64,000 nucleotides of DNA from Pigmentiphaga sp. NML080357 (GTDB taxonomy: Bacteria > Pseudomonadota > Gammaproteobacteria > Burkholderiales > Burkholderiaceae_B), in the NCBI RefSeq assembly GCF_002188465.1, contig NZ_NINW01000040.1:1-64000 (forward strand), in the 5' to 3' direction. The position numbers and the translations under genes are program-made. A model generated the notes under the pieces. That model saw only the letters and a list, made by a program, of their open reading frames with translations. It was not told the DNA's origin and searched no databases. Numbering within the stretch: position 1 is the stretch's first letter; every line of letters starts with the position of its first letter. Of the stretch, positions 33,573 to 43,133 are shown in pieces.

Positions 33573-34817
33573 ATGTTCGACCGCAGCCGCACCATCGCCC
33601 AGATCGACCCCGACCTCTGGTCCGCCATCGAGCTCGAAAACCAGCGCCAGGAACAGCACATCGAGCTGATCGCCTCGGAAAACTACGCCAGCCCGGCCGT
33701 CATGCAGGCCCAGGGCACGCAGCTCACCAACAAGTACGCCGAGGGGTATCCCGGCAAGCGCTACTACGGCGGATGCGAATTCGTCGACATCGTCGAACAG
33801 CTGGCCATCGACCGCGCCAAGCAGATCTTCGGCGCCGATGCCGTCAACGTCCAGCCCAACTCCGGCTCGCAGGCCAACCAGGGTGTCTACATGGCCGTGC
33901 TCAAGCCGGGCGACACCGTGCTGGGCATGAGCCTGGCCGAGGGTGGCCACCTGACCCACGGTTCGCCGGTCAACGCCTCGGGCAAGCTCTACAACTTCCT
34001 CTCGTACGGCCTGAACGCCCAGGAAGAGATCGACTACGACCAGGTCGCGCGCCTGGCCGCCGAACACAAGCCCAAGCTGATCGTGGCCGGCGCGTCGGCC
34101 TATGCGCTGCGCATCGACTTCGCCCGCTTCGCCGAGATCGCCAAGGCCAACGGCGCGCTGTTCATGGTGGACATCGCCCACTATGCGGGCCTGGTCGCCG
34201 GAGGCGTCTATCCGAACCCGGTCCCGCACGCCGATTTCGTCACCTCGACCACGCACAAGTCGCTGCGCGGTCCGCGCGGTGGCCTGATCATGTGCAAGGC
34301 CGAGTTCGAAAAGGCCGTCAATTCGGCCATCTTCCCGGGCATCCAGGGCGGGCCGCTGGAGCACGTCATCGCCGCCAAGGCGGTGGCCTTCAAGGAAGCG
34401 CTGGATCCGTCGTTCAAGCAGTACGCCGCGCAGGTCGTGGCCAACGCCAAGGTAATGGCCGAGACGCTGGTCGAGCGCGGCCTGCGCATCGTGTCGGGCC
34501 GCACCGAGAGCCACGTCATGCTCGTCGATCTCCGGGCCAAGGGCATCACGGGCAAGGATGCCGAGCAGGCGCTGGGGCAGGCTCACATCACGGTCAACAA
34601 GAACGCCATCCCCAACGATCCGGAAAAGCCCTTCGTCACCAGCGGCATCCGGGTCGGCTCGCCGGCCATGACCACGCGCGGTTTCAAGGAAGACGAAGCG
34701 CGCCTGACCGCCAACCTCATCGCCGACGTGCTGGACAACCCGCGCGACGAGGCCAACCTGGCCGCCGTGCGTGAGCGTGTCAACGCCTTGACCGCCAAGT
34801 TCCCCGTCTACGGCTAA
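33573..34817 (+). CDS. glyA: Serine hydroxymethyltransferase
   Basis: A 414-residue PLP enzyme that converts serine and tetrahydrofolate to glycine and methylene-tetrahydrofolate, the main one-carbon source. [29 protein letters not shown] and [13 protein letters not shown] (PLP lysine) are diagnostic. AAGGAAA lies about eight bases before the ATG. The ZTP riboswitch upstream fits its role in folate metabolism. nrdR and ribD follow in the same direction, after a GC-rich repeat. Confidence 0.98.
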   Translation: MFDRSRTIAQIDPDLWSAIELENQRQEQHIELIASENYASPAVMQAQGTQLTNKYAEGYPGKRYYGGCEFVDIVEQLAIDRAKQIFGADAVNVQPNSGSQANQGVYMAVLKPGDTVLGMSLAEGGHLTHGSPVNASGKLYNFLSYGLNAQEEIDYDQVARLAAEHKPKLIVAGASAYALRIDFARFAEIAKANGALFMVDIAHYAGLVAGGVYPNPVPHADFVTSTTHKSLRGPRGGLIMCKAEFEKAVNSAIFPGIQGGPLEHVIAAKAVAFKEALDPSFKQYAAQVVANAKVMAETLVERGLRIVSGRTESHVMLVDLRAKGITGKDAEQALGQAHITVNKNAIPNDPEKPFVTSGIRVGSPAMTTRGFKEDEARLTANLIADVLDNPRDEANLAAVRERVNALTAKFPVYG

Positions 34818-34823
34818 AGATGT

Positions 34824-34911
34824 GGCCCCCCCTACGCGCTGACGCGCGCCCCCCAGGGGGCGGCACTGGCGGACCGGCAAAGCCGGATCCGCTGTGCCCT
34901 GGGCGGGGAGG
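34824..34911 (+). repeat. GC-rich intergenic repeat, copy D
   Basis: The unit reads CCCCCCCTACGCGC-TGA-CGCGCGCCCCCC, then CCCCCAGGGGG, GGACCGGCAAAGCCGGATCC and GCCCTGG. It contains three potential hairpins in a row. It is the same family as copy C (22826-22902) and the arms of the palindrome at 11114-11375. It lies just after the glyA stop and before nrdR. Confidence 0.72.
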
Positions 34912-34961
34912 GGGTAGCGCCATGGAAAACTGACATGCATGTCGTCTAGAGAGAGCAGCGC

Positions 34962-35435
34962 ATGAAATGTCCTTTCTGTCGTCACGACGACACCCAGGTG
35001 ATCGATACCCGGGTGCTGGAAGAGGGCAGCGCCATCCGCCGGCGCCGCCGCTGTTCGAACTGCGACCGCCGGTTCACCACCTACGAGCGGGTGGAGCTGT
35101 CCTTGCCGACGGTGGTCAAGCGCAACGGCAGCCGGTCCGAGTACGACCAGGGCAAGCTGCGCGGCAGCCTGATGCTCGCGCTGCGCAAGCGCGCGGTGAG
35201 CGCCGACGCGGTCGAGGCCGCCATCACCCGCATCGAGGAAGCCCTGATGACCAGCGGCTTGCGCGAAGTTCCGTCGGAGCGGGTGGGCGAACTCGTCATG
35301 CAGGAGCTCAAGAAGCTCGACAAGATCGCCTACATCCGCTTCGCTTCGGTCTACAAGAGTTTCGAGGACGTGGACGAGTTCACCGACGTGGTGCGCGAGA
35401 TCCAGGGGCCGCTCCCTCCCGGCGCCAAACCTTGA
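34962..35435 (+). CDS. nrdR: Transcriptional repressor NrdR
   Basis: A 157-residue regulator of ribonucleotide reductase genes. An N-terminal zinc ribbon has its cysteines in [13 protein letters not shown] and [10 protein letters not shown], and an ATP-cone domain (about residues 49-139) senses ATP/dATP. It is full length. ribD starts 16 bases after its stop, the common glyA-nrdR-ribD arrangement of beta-proteobacteria. Confidence 0.97.
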   Translation: MKCPFCRHDDTQVIDTRVLEEGSAIRRRRRCSNCDRRFTTYERVELSLPTVVKRNGSRSEYDQGKLRGSLMLALRKRAVSADAVEAAITRIEEALMTSGLREVPSERVGELVMQELKKLDKIAYIRFASVYKSFEDVDEFTDVVREIQGPLPPGAKP

Positions 35436-35451
35436 GCGAGTACTGCCGCCC

Positions 35452-36603
35452 ATGATTCCAGACGCCACCGAACGCCCCGAGGATGCCGCCTGGATGCGGC
35501 GCGCGCTGGAGCTGGCCGAAGGCGTCATCTACGCCACATCCCCCAATCCGCGCGTGGGCTGCGTGATCGTGCGCGATGGCGAAGTGCTGGGCGAAGGCGC
35601 GACCCAGCCGGTGGGCGGGCCGCATGCGGAGGTCTGCGCGCTGCGCGATGCGCAGGCGCGCGGGCTGCCGGTGCGAGGAGCGACCGTCTACGTCACGCTG
35701 GAACCGTGCAGCCACTACGGGCGCACGCCGCCTTGCGTGGACGCGCTGGTCGCGGCTGCGCCGGCGCGTGTCGTCGTGGCCATGGGCGATCCCAATCCGC
35801 GCGTCAATGGCGAGGGCCTGGCGCGGTTGCGCGCCGCCGGCATCGCCGTCACGGTTGGCGTATGCCTGGACGAGGCGCTGGCGTTGAACATCGGCTTCGT
35901 GGCCCGCATGAGCCGGGGCACACCCTGGCTCTGGGCCAAGATGGCAGCTTCGCTGGACGGGCGCAGCGCGCTGTCCAACGGCCGATCGCAATGGATTACC
36001 GGCGAGGCTGCGCGCGCCGATGGCCACCATTGGCGCGCACGCAGTTGCGCCGTGCTGACGGGGATCGGCACCGTATTGGCCGACAACCCCCGCCTGGACG
36101 TGCGTCATGTGCCGACCACGCGTCCGCCGCGCAAGATCGTGCTGGATTCCCGGCTGCGCATGCCGGCGGATGCGCGCCTGCTCGATGGCACCGAAACCTG
36201 GGTCTTCACCGCGCGCGAGGACGCCGCCAAGAGCGCCGAACTGGCTGCGCGCAACGCACGGATCATCTGCCTGCCGGACGCCGGCGGCCGTGTCGACCTG
36301 CCGGCGGTCATGCGCTGGCTCGGCCAGCACGACATCAACGAAGTGCATGCCGAAGCGGGGGCGCAGCTCACCGGCGCCCTGCTGCAAGCGGGCTGCGTCG
36401 ACGAATTGCTGGTGTACATGGCGCCCATGCTGCTGGGCGAGGGCGCCGGCATGGCCCGGCTGCCTTTGCTCGAAGAGCTCGACCAGGCACGCCGCTTCGA
36501 GTTCGCGGACGTGCGCCGCGTCGGCGCGGACGTCCGCATGCGGGCGCCGGATCCGGGGCGCCTGGCGGCTGCGCGCGCCGCCGCGGCTCCGTCGCGGACC
36601 TGA
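35452..36603 (+). CDS. ribD: Bifunctional riboflavin biosynthesis deaminase/reductase RibD
   Basis: A 383-residue two-domain enzyme. The N-terminal deaminase has zinc ligands in GPHAEVCAL and EPCSHYGRTPPC. The C-terminal reductase (from about residue 155, ASLDGRSALSNG and GIGTVLADNPRLDVR) uses NADPH. Together they perform two successive steps of riboflavin synthesis. It converges on the IclR gene. The other riboflavin genes ribB and ribH are 11 kb away. Confidence 0.96.
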   Translation: MIPDATERPEDAAWMRRALELAEGVIYATSPNPRVGCVIVRDGEVLGEGATQPVGGPHAEVCALRDAQARGLPVRGATVYVTLEPCSHYGRTPPCVDALVAAAPARVVVAMGDPNPRVNGEGLARLRAAGIAVTVGVCLDEALALNIGFVARMSRGTPWLWAKMAASLDGRSALSNGRSQWITGEAARADGHHWRARSCAVLTGIGTVLADNPRLDVRHVPTTRPPRKIVLDSRLRMPADARLLDGTETWVFTAREDAAKSAELAARNARIICLPDAGGRVDLPAVMRWLGQHDINEVHAEAGAQLTGALLQAGCVDELLVYMAPMLLGEGAGMARLPLLEELDQARRFEFADVRRVGADVRMRAPDPGRLAAARAAAAPSRT

Positions 36604-36618
36604 CGCACCGGGCGCGGG

Positions 36619-37383
36619 TCAGGATTCCTCGCGCTTTCCCAGCGTTCGCGAGAGTTCGGCAGCCTCCCGCACCAGCATTTCGCCGAATGCCTGGATGCGC
36701 TCGGCCGGCAGCCGCGCGCCCGGCCCGAAAACTCCCAATGATCCGGCCACTTGGCCGCTGCGATCGAAGAACGGCGCGGCGATCGCCACCGCGCCCTGGA
36801 TCAGTTCGTCCTTGCTGACCGCATAGCCCCGCTGCTTGACCATGTCCAGGTCCTCCACCGGCCGCGCGATGTCCAGGCCGCGCTCGGCCGCGTAACGGCG
36901 GCGGTCTTCCCCGTCCGCGCCGATGTTGGCGAGAATGGCGCGGCCGCTGGCGCCGACGGATATCCGTTCCCGATAGCCGATGCCGCGCTTGAAGCTCAAT
37001 GGCTGGGCGCTGGGCAGCTCCGCGATGCAGAGGCGGTCGCCGCCTTCCAGCACGAACAGGGCGACCGTTTCGCCGGTCTGCTCGCGCAGCCTTTGCATCA
37101 GCGGCGCGGCAAGGGCGGCGAGGTCCTGGCTCGATGTCCAGACATGCGCGAGCTGGCCCACCGAGGGCCCGAGGCGGAATTTCTGCGGGTCGCCTTCGGA
37201 CACCACGAAACCGCGCTGTTCCAGCGTGTAGAGCAGGCGATAGAGCGTCGGCCGGCTCAGGTCCACCCGCTTGAGCAGCTGCCCCACCGTCAATTCGCAG
37301 TCCGCCGCCGTGAAGGCCAGCAGGATCTCCAGGGCCCGGTCCACGGCCCGCACGCTATCGCCCAGTTTCTCGGTTTCCGCCAC
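36619..37383 (-). CDS. IclR family transcriptional regulator
   Basis: A 254-residue regulator. A winged helix at about residues 10-65 (VRAVDRALEILLAFT, TVGQLLKRVDLSRPTLYRLLYTLEQRG) is followed by an effector domain (GYRERISVGASGRAILA, RGYAVSKDELIQGAVAIAAP, GSLGVFGP). I chose GTG 37383, which is preceded by GGGGAAAGG; a GTG 38 codons upstream would reach into the divergent promoter. It diverges from the Rieske oxygenase operon, whose promoter carries phased repeats, so local control by this protein is very likely. Confidence 0.88.
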   Translation of the reverse strand: MAETEKLGDSVRAVDRALEILLAFTAADCELTVGQLLKRVDLSRPTLYRLLYTLEQRGFVVSEGDPQKFRLGPSVGQLAHVWTSSQDLAALAAPLMQRLREQTGETVALFVLEGGDRLCIAELPSAQPLSFKRGIGYRERISVGASGRAILANIGADGEDRRRYAAERGLDIARPVEDLDMVKQRGYAVSKDELIQGAVAIAAPFFDRSGQVAGSLGVFGPGARLPAERIQAFGEMLVREAAELSRTLGKREES

Positions 37384-37461
37384 ACCTTTCCCCGCATTTT
37401 TCGATCCGTCGAGCCCGACATCGTAGCCGAGGGCGAGCACCGTTACGCCGCGCCCGGGCGG

Positions 37462-37515
37462 TTGACAACTCGATATATGTCCGTAGAATGGACTCAATTA
37501 TCACAGAACGGACAT
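37462..37515 (+). promoter_or_regulatory. Promoter and probable IclR operator of the Rieske oxygenase operon
   Basis: TTGACA (37462-37467) and TAGAAT (37484-37489) are separated by 16 bases, a near-consensus sigma-70 promoter. Over it lies GTCC-GTAGAAT-GGAC (37479-37493). AGAAYGGAC occurs twice exactly 20 bases apart (37485 and 37505), and ATGTCCGT (37477) pairs with ACGGACAT (37508). Phased repeats on one helix face at the -10 suggest repression by the divergent IclR protein. Confidence 0.65.
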
Positions 37516-37539
37516 CGTTCAGCAGGAGGCTGTGGAGTC

Positions 37540-38811
37540 ATGAACAAGGAAACCTCGGAAATCCTGGTGCGCACGGGGCCAGGCACGCCCATGGGCAATT
37601 TGCTGCGGCGTTATTGGGTGCCGATACTCAAGTCGAGCGAAATCGCCGAACCCGACTGTCCGCCGGTGCGCGTGCAGATCATGGGCGAGAAGCTCCTGGC
37701 GTTCCGGGACAGCAGCGGGCATCCGGCGCTGATCGACGAGTTCTGTTCGCATCGTGGCGTGTCGCTGTACTTCGGCCGCAACGAGGAGGACGGCATCCGC
37801 TGCGCCTACCATGGGCTCAAGTTCAATCGCCGCGGCGAATGCGTGGACGTGCCCTCGGCGCCGCAAAGCTGTGCCCGCATGGGCATCAAGGCGTATCCCT
37901 GCATCGAGCGCGGCACCATCGTCTGGGCCTACATGGGGCCGCCCGACAAGCAGCCCAGCCTGCCCGAGGTCGAATGGTGCAGCCTGCCGGAAAGCCACAT
38001 CTACGTGTCCAAGCGCCTGCAGGAGTCCAACTACCTGCAGGCGATGGAAGGCGGCATCGATACCAGCCATGTCTCGTACGTGCACCGCTACGAGGTGGAC
38101 GTGGATCCCATGCACCAGGGCACCAAAGCCAACGACTACATCAAGGCCGATGGCAACGTGGTGTTCGACATCCAGAAGAACGATTTCGGCCTGACGCTGT
38201 ACGGCCGCCGCAACGGCGAACCGGACTCGTACTACTGGCGCATCACGCAGTGGCTGTTCCCCTGGTTCACCCTGATCCCGCCGTTCGGCGAGCATGCGCT
38301 GGGCGGCCACGTGTGGGTGCCCATCGACGATCACAACTGCTGGGCCTGGAGCATCAACTTCCATCCGGACAAGCCGCTGTCGGAGCAGGAACGCGCCGAT
38401 CTGGACGCGGGCAAGGGCATCCATGCGCCCTGCGATCCGGTCACTTTCCGTCCGCTCGCGAACAAGGACAACGACTATCTGATCGACCGGGTGGCTCAGA
38501 AAGAGAAACGCGCCTATAGCGGTGTGTTTGGCTTCGCCATGCAGGATGCCTCGCTGCAGGAAAGCATGGGCCCCATCCAGAACCACGAGGCCGAGCGGCT
38601 GCTGCCCACGGACCGCGCCATCGTCATGGCGCGCCGGATGCTGCACGAGGCGGCGCTGGGCCTGGCCAACGGCACCGAGCCGCCCGCCCTGGACGGCGCC
38701 GCCCAACGGGTGCGGGCGGCGGGCGTATTGCTCGATCGGTCGGCGGATCCGATGGAATGGGCCAAAGAACACCTGGCGGACGGCCTGAACCAGCCCGTCT
38801 ACAGCGTGTAG
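37540..38811 (+). CDS. Rieske non-haem iron oxygenase, alpha subunit (phthalate-dioxygenase type)
   Basis: A 423-residue aromatic-ring-modifying oxygenase component. The Rieske [2Fe-2S] motif is CSHRGVSLYFGRNEEDGIRCAYHG (CxH...CxxH, about residues 69-91). The mononuclear iron region is GGIDTSHVSYVHR (about residue 183), with DxxHxxxxH-type ligands. There is no separate beta subunit, as in phthalate 4,5-dioxygenase, vanillate demethylase and related monooxygenases. No reductase gene is in the operon, so electrons must come from elsewhere. ATG 37540 has GGAG five bases upstream and AGGAGG further up. A Bug receptor and an SDR follow. Confidence 0.9.
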   Translation: MNKETSEILVRTGPGTPMGNLLRRYWVPILKSSEIAEPDCPPVRVQIMGEKLLAFRDSSGHPALIDEFCSHRGVSLYFGRNEEDGIRCAYHGLKFNRRGECVDVPSAPQSCARMGIKAYPCIERGTIVWAYMGPPDKQPSLPEVEWCSLPESHIYVSKRLQESNYLQAMEGGIDTSHVSYVHRYEVDVDPMHQGTKANDYIKADGNVVFDIQKNDFGLTLYGRRNGEPDSYYWRITQWLFPWFTLIPPFGEHALGGHVWVPIDDHNCWAWSINFHPDKPLSEQERADLDAGKGIHAPCDPVTFRPLANKDNDYLIDRVAQKEKRAYSGVFGFAMQDASLQESMGPIQNHEAERLLPTDRAIVMARRMLHEAALGLANGTEPPALDGAAQRVRAAGVLLDRSADPMEWAKEHLADGLNQPVYSV

Positions 38812-38859
38812 CCACGCGGCCGGAGGCCGCTTCCATAACGAGAGGGTAAGGAGACTTTC

Positions 38860-39834
38860 ATGCATGCATTCCTACGCAAGGCGGCCTGGGCGCTGGCCGC
38901 CTGTTCCGTCATCCAGGGCGCCGCGGCGGCCGAAGACTGGGCGCCGACCAAGCCCGTGCGCATCATCGTGCCCATCGTGGGCAGCACCAACGACGTCCTG
39001 GGGCGGCTGGTCGCTTCCAAGCTCGAAGGCATACTGGGCCAGCCGGTCATCGTCGAGAACAAGCCGGGCGCGGGCGGCAACATCGGCGCCGACCTGGTCG
39101 CCAAGTCGGCGCCGGACGGCTACACGCTGCTCGTGGGCTACAACGGGCCGATCGCCATCAACAAGACGCTGTTCGACAACATGCCCTATGACCCGGTCAC
39201 CGACCTGGCGCCCATCACACTGGCGGTCAGCTCGCCGCAATACCTGGTGGTCAACCCGAACCTGCCCGTCAAGTCGGTGGCCGAACTCGTGGCCTGGTCC
39301 AAGGCGCACCCGGGCAAGCTTTCGTACGGTTCGGTCGCCACGGGCAGCGCTTCGCACCTGACCATGGAAATGCTCAACGAAGCGTCCGGGCTGGGCGCGA
39401 CCCACGTACCGTACCGCGGCGCCTCGCCGGCGCTGGTGGATCTGGTCGCGGGCAACGTCCAGGCCGCTTTCATGGTGCCCGGCAACGTCCAGCAATACGT
39501 GAAGGAAGGACGCCTGAAGCTGTTGGCTTCCACGGGCGAGAAGCGTTTTCCCAGCACGCCAGAAATTCCGACCATGATCGAGGCGGGCTATCCCAACTTC
39601 GTCGCCACCTCGTGGATCGGTTTCCTGGCACCGGCCGGCACGCCGCGCAAGATCATCGATCGCTACAACAAGGAAATCGTCAGGATCCTGCACATGCCCG
39701 ACGTACAGCAGAAGCTGCGCGACATGGAGTTCGAGGTGGTCGCCAATACGCCGGAACAGTTCGGTTCCTGGATACGGACCGAAGTGGAGCGCTGGGGCAG
39801 GGTGATCAAGGCCACCGGCGCGAAGGCGGGGTGA
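38860..39834 (+). CDS. Bug-family periplasmic solute receptor
   Basis: A 324-residue receptor with signal peptide 1-24 (LAACSVIQGAAAA, mature start EDWAPTKPVRIIVPIVG). Core blocks are VIVENKPGAGGNIGADLVA, APDGYTLLVGY and MPYDPVTDLAPI. AAGGAG precedes the ATG by seven bases. It lies 48 bases after the Rieske oxygenase and 4 bases before the SDR, so it is probably the uptake receptor for the aromatic or cyclic acid that those enzymes attack. Confidence 0.92.
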   Translation: MHAFLRKAAWALAACSVIQGAAAAEDWAPTKPVRIIVPIVGSTNDVLGRLVASKLEGILGQPVIVENKPGAGGNIGADLVAKSAPDGYTLLVGYNGPIAINKTLFDNMPYDPVTDLAPITLAVSSPQYLVVNPNLPVKSVAELVAWSKAHPGKLSYGSVATGSASHLTMEMLNEASGLGATHVPYRGASPALVDLVAGNVQAAFMVPGNVQQYVKEGRLKLLASTGEKRFPSTPEIPTMIEAGYPNFVATSWIGFLAPAGTPRKIIDRYNKEIVRILHMPDVQQKLRDMEFEVVANTPEQFGSWIRTEVERWGRVIKATGAKAG

Positions 39835-39838
39835 CGCG

Positions 39839-40612
39839 ATGGCCAGACTTGCCGAACGCAGGGCGCTCATCACCGGCGGCGCCTCCGGCATAGGCGCCGC
39901 GACCGCGCACCTGTTCTGCCGGGAAGGCGCAGCGGTGCTGCTGGTGGACCGCGATGCCGCCGCCCTGGAGCGTACCGCCGCGGCGCTGCGCGAACACCAT
40001 CCCGATGCGCGCGTGGAATGCTTCGCCGCCGACGTGGCCGATGCCGATGCCGCGCCGCGAGCGGCGGAGCTCGCCATGCAAGCCTGGGGCGGGCTCGATG
40101 TCCTGGTATGCAATGCCGCGATGCGCAACTATTCGCCGCTGTCGCAGGCGCGACCCGAGGAATGGCAGGCGATGGTGAACGTCAACCTGGTCGGCACCGC
40201 CAACTATTGCCGTGCCGCGCTGCCCGCGCTGCGCGCAGCCGGCCGAGGCAGTGTGGTGATCGTATCCTCCTGCTATGCCGTGACCGGCCGTGCGGGCATG
40301 GGCATCTATGACGCCACCAAGGCCGGCCTGCTGGCGATGACGCGCACCCTGGCGTTCGAGGAGGCACCGCACGGTGTCCGGGTCAATGCGGTATGCCCGG
40401 GATCGACCTTGACCGAATTCCACGTGGGCCGCGCGCAGGCGCGGGGCAAGCCGGTCGAGGAGCTCAGGCGCGAGCGCAGCGATACCTCGCTGTTGCGGCG
40501 CTGGGCCGAACCCGAGGAGATCGCCTGGCCCATCGTCTGGCTCGCGTCGGACGAGGCGTCGTTCATGACGGGTACGCATCTGATGGTGGATGGGGGGCTG
40601 TCGGTAATGTGA
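39839..40612 (+). CDS. Short-chain dehydrogenase/reductase (SDR)
   Basis: A 257-residue classical SDR. TGGASGIGAAT binds the dinucleotide, VCNAAMRN is the NNAG-like motif, the catalytic residues are SSCYAVTGRAGMGIYDATK (YxxxK), and the end GTHLMVDGGLSVM is the family C-terminus. It starts 4 bases after the receptor stop. In this operon it may oxidise a dihydrodiol or alcohol produced by the oxygenase (inference). Confidence 0.92.
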   Translation: MARLAERRALITGGASGIGAATAHLFCREGAAVLLVDRDAAALERTAAALREHHPDARVECFAADVADADAAPRAAELAMQAWGGLDVLVCNAAMRNYSPLSQARPEEWQAMVNVNLVGTANYCRAALPALRAAGRGSVVIVSSCYAVTGRAGMGIYDATKAGLLAMTRTLAFEEAPHGVRVNAVCPGSTLTEFHVGRAQARGKPVEELRRERSDTSLLRRWAEPEEIAWPIVWLASDEASFMTGTHLMVDGGLSVM

Positions 40613-40667
40613 GCTCCGGGAGGTGCCCGGCCAAGGGCCGGCGCGAAGTCCCGGACGAAGAACGAGA

Positions 40668-40691
40668 CCGCGGGGCCCGTCGGGCCCGCGG
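40668..40691. terminator. GC hairpin between the convergent SDR and aldehyde dehydrogenase genes
   Basis: CCGCGGGGCCCG-T-CGGGCCCGCGG is an almost perfect 11-pair stem. There is no T-run on either side. It may stop transcription from both sides with the help of Rho, or protect 3' ends. Confidence 0.45.
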
Positions 40692-40702
40692 CACGCAGGT
40701 CG

Positions 40703-42130
40703 TCAGATCTGCGTGATGAACTTGGTCACCAGATAGCCGTCGAAGGTCTCGACGCCGCCTTCGCTGCCTATGCCCGAGTCCTTCACGCCGCCGAAGGGCG
40801 TCTCGGCCAGGGCGACGCCGAAGTGGTTGATGTTGACCATCCCGGCTTCCAGGCCGTTGGACACGGCGGTCGCGGTCTTCAGCGAGTTCGTGAACACATA
40901 CGAGGCCAGGCCGAAGGGCAGGCTGTTGGCGCGCTTGAGCACTTCCTCGATGGTCTTGAAGCGCGTGACCGGGGCGATGGGGCCGAAGGGTTCCTCAGTC
41001 ATCAGCTTGGAGTCGTCGGGGATGTCGGTCACGACCGCGGGCGAGAAGAAATAGCCTTTTTCGCCCATGCGCGAGCCGCCCGTCACGACACGGCCGCCGC
41101 GCTGGCTGGCGTCGTCCAGGAAGGTTTCCATGGCCATCAGCCGGCGTTCGTGGGCCAGGGGGCCCATTTCCACGCCCTTGCCCAGGCCGTCGCCGACCTT
41201 GATGGAGGCGATGGTGTCGGCGAAGCGCGCCACGAACTTGTCGTAGGCTTTTTCCTGGACGTAGAAGCGGGTCGGCGATATGCAGACCTGGCCGGCGTTG
41301 CGGATCTTCATGCGCGCCAGCATCTCGGCCGCGGGCTCGACGTCGGCGTCGTCGAAGACCAGCACCGGGGAATGGCCGCCCAGTTCCATCGTGGTGCGCT
41401 TCATGTGGGCGCCGGCCAGCGCCGCCAGCTGCTTGCCCACCGGTACCGACCCGGTGAACGAGATCTTGCGCACGATGGGCGATTCGATGAGGTAGGTGGA
41501 GATCTCGCTGGGCACGCCCCAGACGATGTTCAGCACGCCGGGGGGCAGCCCGGCGTCGTGGAATAGCTGGGCCATGGCCACGACCGCGCTGGGCGTGTCT
41601 TCCGGACCCTTCAGGATGATGGTGCAGCCGGCGGCGACGGCCGCGGAGACCTTGCGGATGGCCTGGTTGAACGGGAAGTTCCAGGGCGTGAACGCGGCGC
41701 AGACGCCCACCGGCTCGCGTACGACGAACTGGCGCACCGCCGGGTTGCGGGGAGGGATGACTCGGCCGTAGATGCGGCGGCATTCCTCGGCGTGCCACTC
41801 GGCATGCTCGGAGCAGGTCATGATCTCGGCCACGGCCTCGGCCAGCGGCTTGCCTTGGTCCAGCGTCAGGTTGCGCCCGATGTCCTGCGCCCGTTCGCGC
41901 GCCAGCTCGGCAACCTTGCGCAGGATGCGCGAGCGCTCCATGGGCGAGGTCTTCTTCCAGCTCTCGAAGGCGCGCTGCGCGGCCGCCAGGGCGCGGTCGA
42001 GGTCGGCGCGGGAGGCGTGCGGCAGCTTGCCCAGCACTTCCTGGGTGGCCGGGTTGATGACGTCCTGTTCGCGACGACCGCCGCCTTGGATGAATTCTCC
42101 GTCGATGTAAAGGGCGAGGTCCTGATACAT
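40703..42130 (-). CDS. NAD(P)-dependent aldehyde dehydrogenase, succinate-semialdehyde dehydrogenase type
   Basis: A 475-residue aldehyde dehydrogenase. [15 protein letters not shown], the catalytic Glu in [12 protein letters not shown] and the catalytic Cys in [14 protein letters not shown] are present, and the C-terminal [15 protein letters not shown] is typical. Sequence style is that of GabD/alpha-ketoglutaric semialdehyde dehydrogenases. ATG 42130 has AGGAGA seven bases upstream; the open frame continues far upstream but crosses the divergent regulator. It diverges from a GntR/UTRA gene that probably controls it. Confidence 0.92.
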   Translation of the reverse strand: MYQDLALYIDGEFIQGGGRREQDVINPATQEVLGKLPHASRADLDRALAAAQRAFESWKKTSPMERSRILRKVAELARERAQDIGRNLTLDQGKPLAEAVAEIMTCSEHAEWHAEECRRIYGRVIPPRNPAVRQFVVREPVGVCAAFTPWNFPFNQAIRKVSAAVAAGCTIILKGPEDTPSAVVAMAQLFHDAGLPPGVLNIVWGVPSEISTYLIESPIVRKISFTGSVPVGKQLAALAGAHMKRTTMELGGHSPVLVFDDADVEPAAEMLARMKIRNAGQVCISPTRFYVQEKAYDKFVARFADTIASIKVGDGLGKGVEMGPLAHERRLMAMETFLDDASQRGGRVVTGGSRMGEKGYFFSPAVVTDIPDDSKLMTEEPFGPIAPVTRFKTIEEVLKRANSLPFGLASYVFTNSLKTATAVSNGLEAGMVNINHFGVALAETPFGGVKDSGIGSEGGVETFDGYLVTKFITQI

Positions 42131-42286
42131 GCCTGTCTCCTGAGGGCGGCGGCCAGAGCGAGGTCGCCGGGAAGGGAAAAGTAGCGGAAAGAAAATGGCG
42201 AATAAGTCGTGTGCCTGCGGCAAACAGCCTCTTAGACTAGCACGGCGCGGGCCGGCGCGGCAGGCGGCCGGCCCGCGTGCTATCTT

Positions 42287-42307
42287 GGACTGGTCCGAAC
42301 TTGCAAG
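42287..42307. promoter_or_regulatory. Candidate operator for the GntR regulator
   Basis: GGAC-TG-GTCC (42287-42296) and the perfect palindrome CTTGCAAG (42300-42307) lie in the 188-base gap between the divergent dehydrogenase and GntR genes, just before the GntR start. They would suit autoregulation. No clear promoter hexamers were identified on either strand. Confidence 0.35.
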
Positions 42308-42318
42308 ATCATCCCGGC

Positions 42319-43098
42319 ATGCCGGCAAAACGAGAATCGGGGCGGCGGCCCGCGCCGTCCGGGCCGCGCGCCTCGACGGGCGCCGGGCCCCGCTACCGCC
42401 AGATCCTGGAGGCCCTGCGGGCCCGCATCGAACGCGGCATCTATCCCGTCGGCGGCCACGTCCCCACCGAAAGCGCACTGTGCCGCGAGTTCGGCGTCAG
42501 CCGCTATACCGTGCGCGCCGCCCTGGCCAACCTGGTCGAGCACGGCATGGTCGAACGCCGGCCAGGCCTGGGCACGATCGTCCTGGCCCCGCAATCGCAG
42601 CGCGCCTACCAGCAGTCCATCCGGTCGCTGGCCGACCTGTTCCAGTTTGCGCTCGATACCCATGTGGCCATTCGCGCCTCGACCCTAGTGGAGCTCGACG
42701 CGGCCACGGCCGCGGTGCTCGGCGCCGAGCCGGGCGAGCGCTGGCTGCAGGTGGACAGCGTGCGGCGGACCGCCTCCGGCGGCCCGCCCATCTGCTGCAC
42801 CAGTTCGTTCCTGCCGGACCGCCTGGCCTGGATAGGGCCGGAATTGCAGGACTGCGTGGGGCCGTTCTATGCGCACATCGAGGCGCGCACCGGCGAGCCC
42901 ATCGTGCGCGCCACCCAGGAAATCCGCGCCGAGCCCATGCCCGCGCATCTGCGCCCCCTGCTCGACGACCGCGATGGCGCCATTGCGCTGTGCTTGATCC
43001 GTCACTATTTCTCGGCGGCCGGCAGCGTCATCTGCTCGTTCAATTGGCATCCCGCCGCGACCTTCAGCTACCGGATGGAAATCGAGCGCAAGCGCTAG
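42319..43098 (+). CDS. GntR family regulator, HutC/UTRA subfamily
   Basis: A 259-residue repressor-type regulator. A GntR winged helix spans about residues 25-90 ([44 protein letters not shown]...). A UTRA effector domain fills residues 100-255 and ends [21 protein letters not shown] 42319 was chosen; an upstream GTG adds 14 residues and neither has a strong ribosome-binding site. The divergent aldehyde dehydrogenase is the obvious target. Confidence 0.88.
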   Translation: MPAKRESGRRPAPSGPRASTGAGPRYRQILEALRARIERGIYPVGGHVPTESALCREFGVSRYTVRAALANLVEHGMVERRPGLGTIVLAPQSQRAYQQSIRSLADLFQFALDTHVAIRASTLVELDAATAAVLGAEPGERWLQVDSVRRTASGGPPICCTSSFLPDRLAWIGPELQDCVGPFYAHIEARTGEPIVRATQEIRAEPMPAHLRPLLDDRDGAIALCLIRHYFSAAGSVICSFNWHPAATFSYRMEIERKR

Positions 43099-43133
43099 GG
43101 CCGGTTGACGCCAAACATCCCTGGCGCTTCGTT

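Noticed and set aside
36751..37539. Long N-terminal extension of the Rieske oxygenase frame across the IclR gene
   Set aside because: It overlaps the IclR coding region in antisense and the divergent promoter. ATG 37540 has a good ribosome-binding site and gives the normal family N-terminus.
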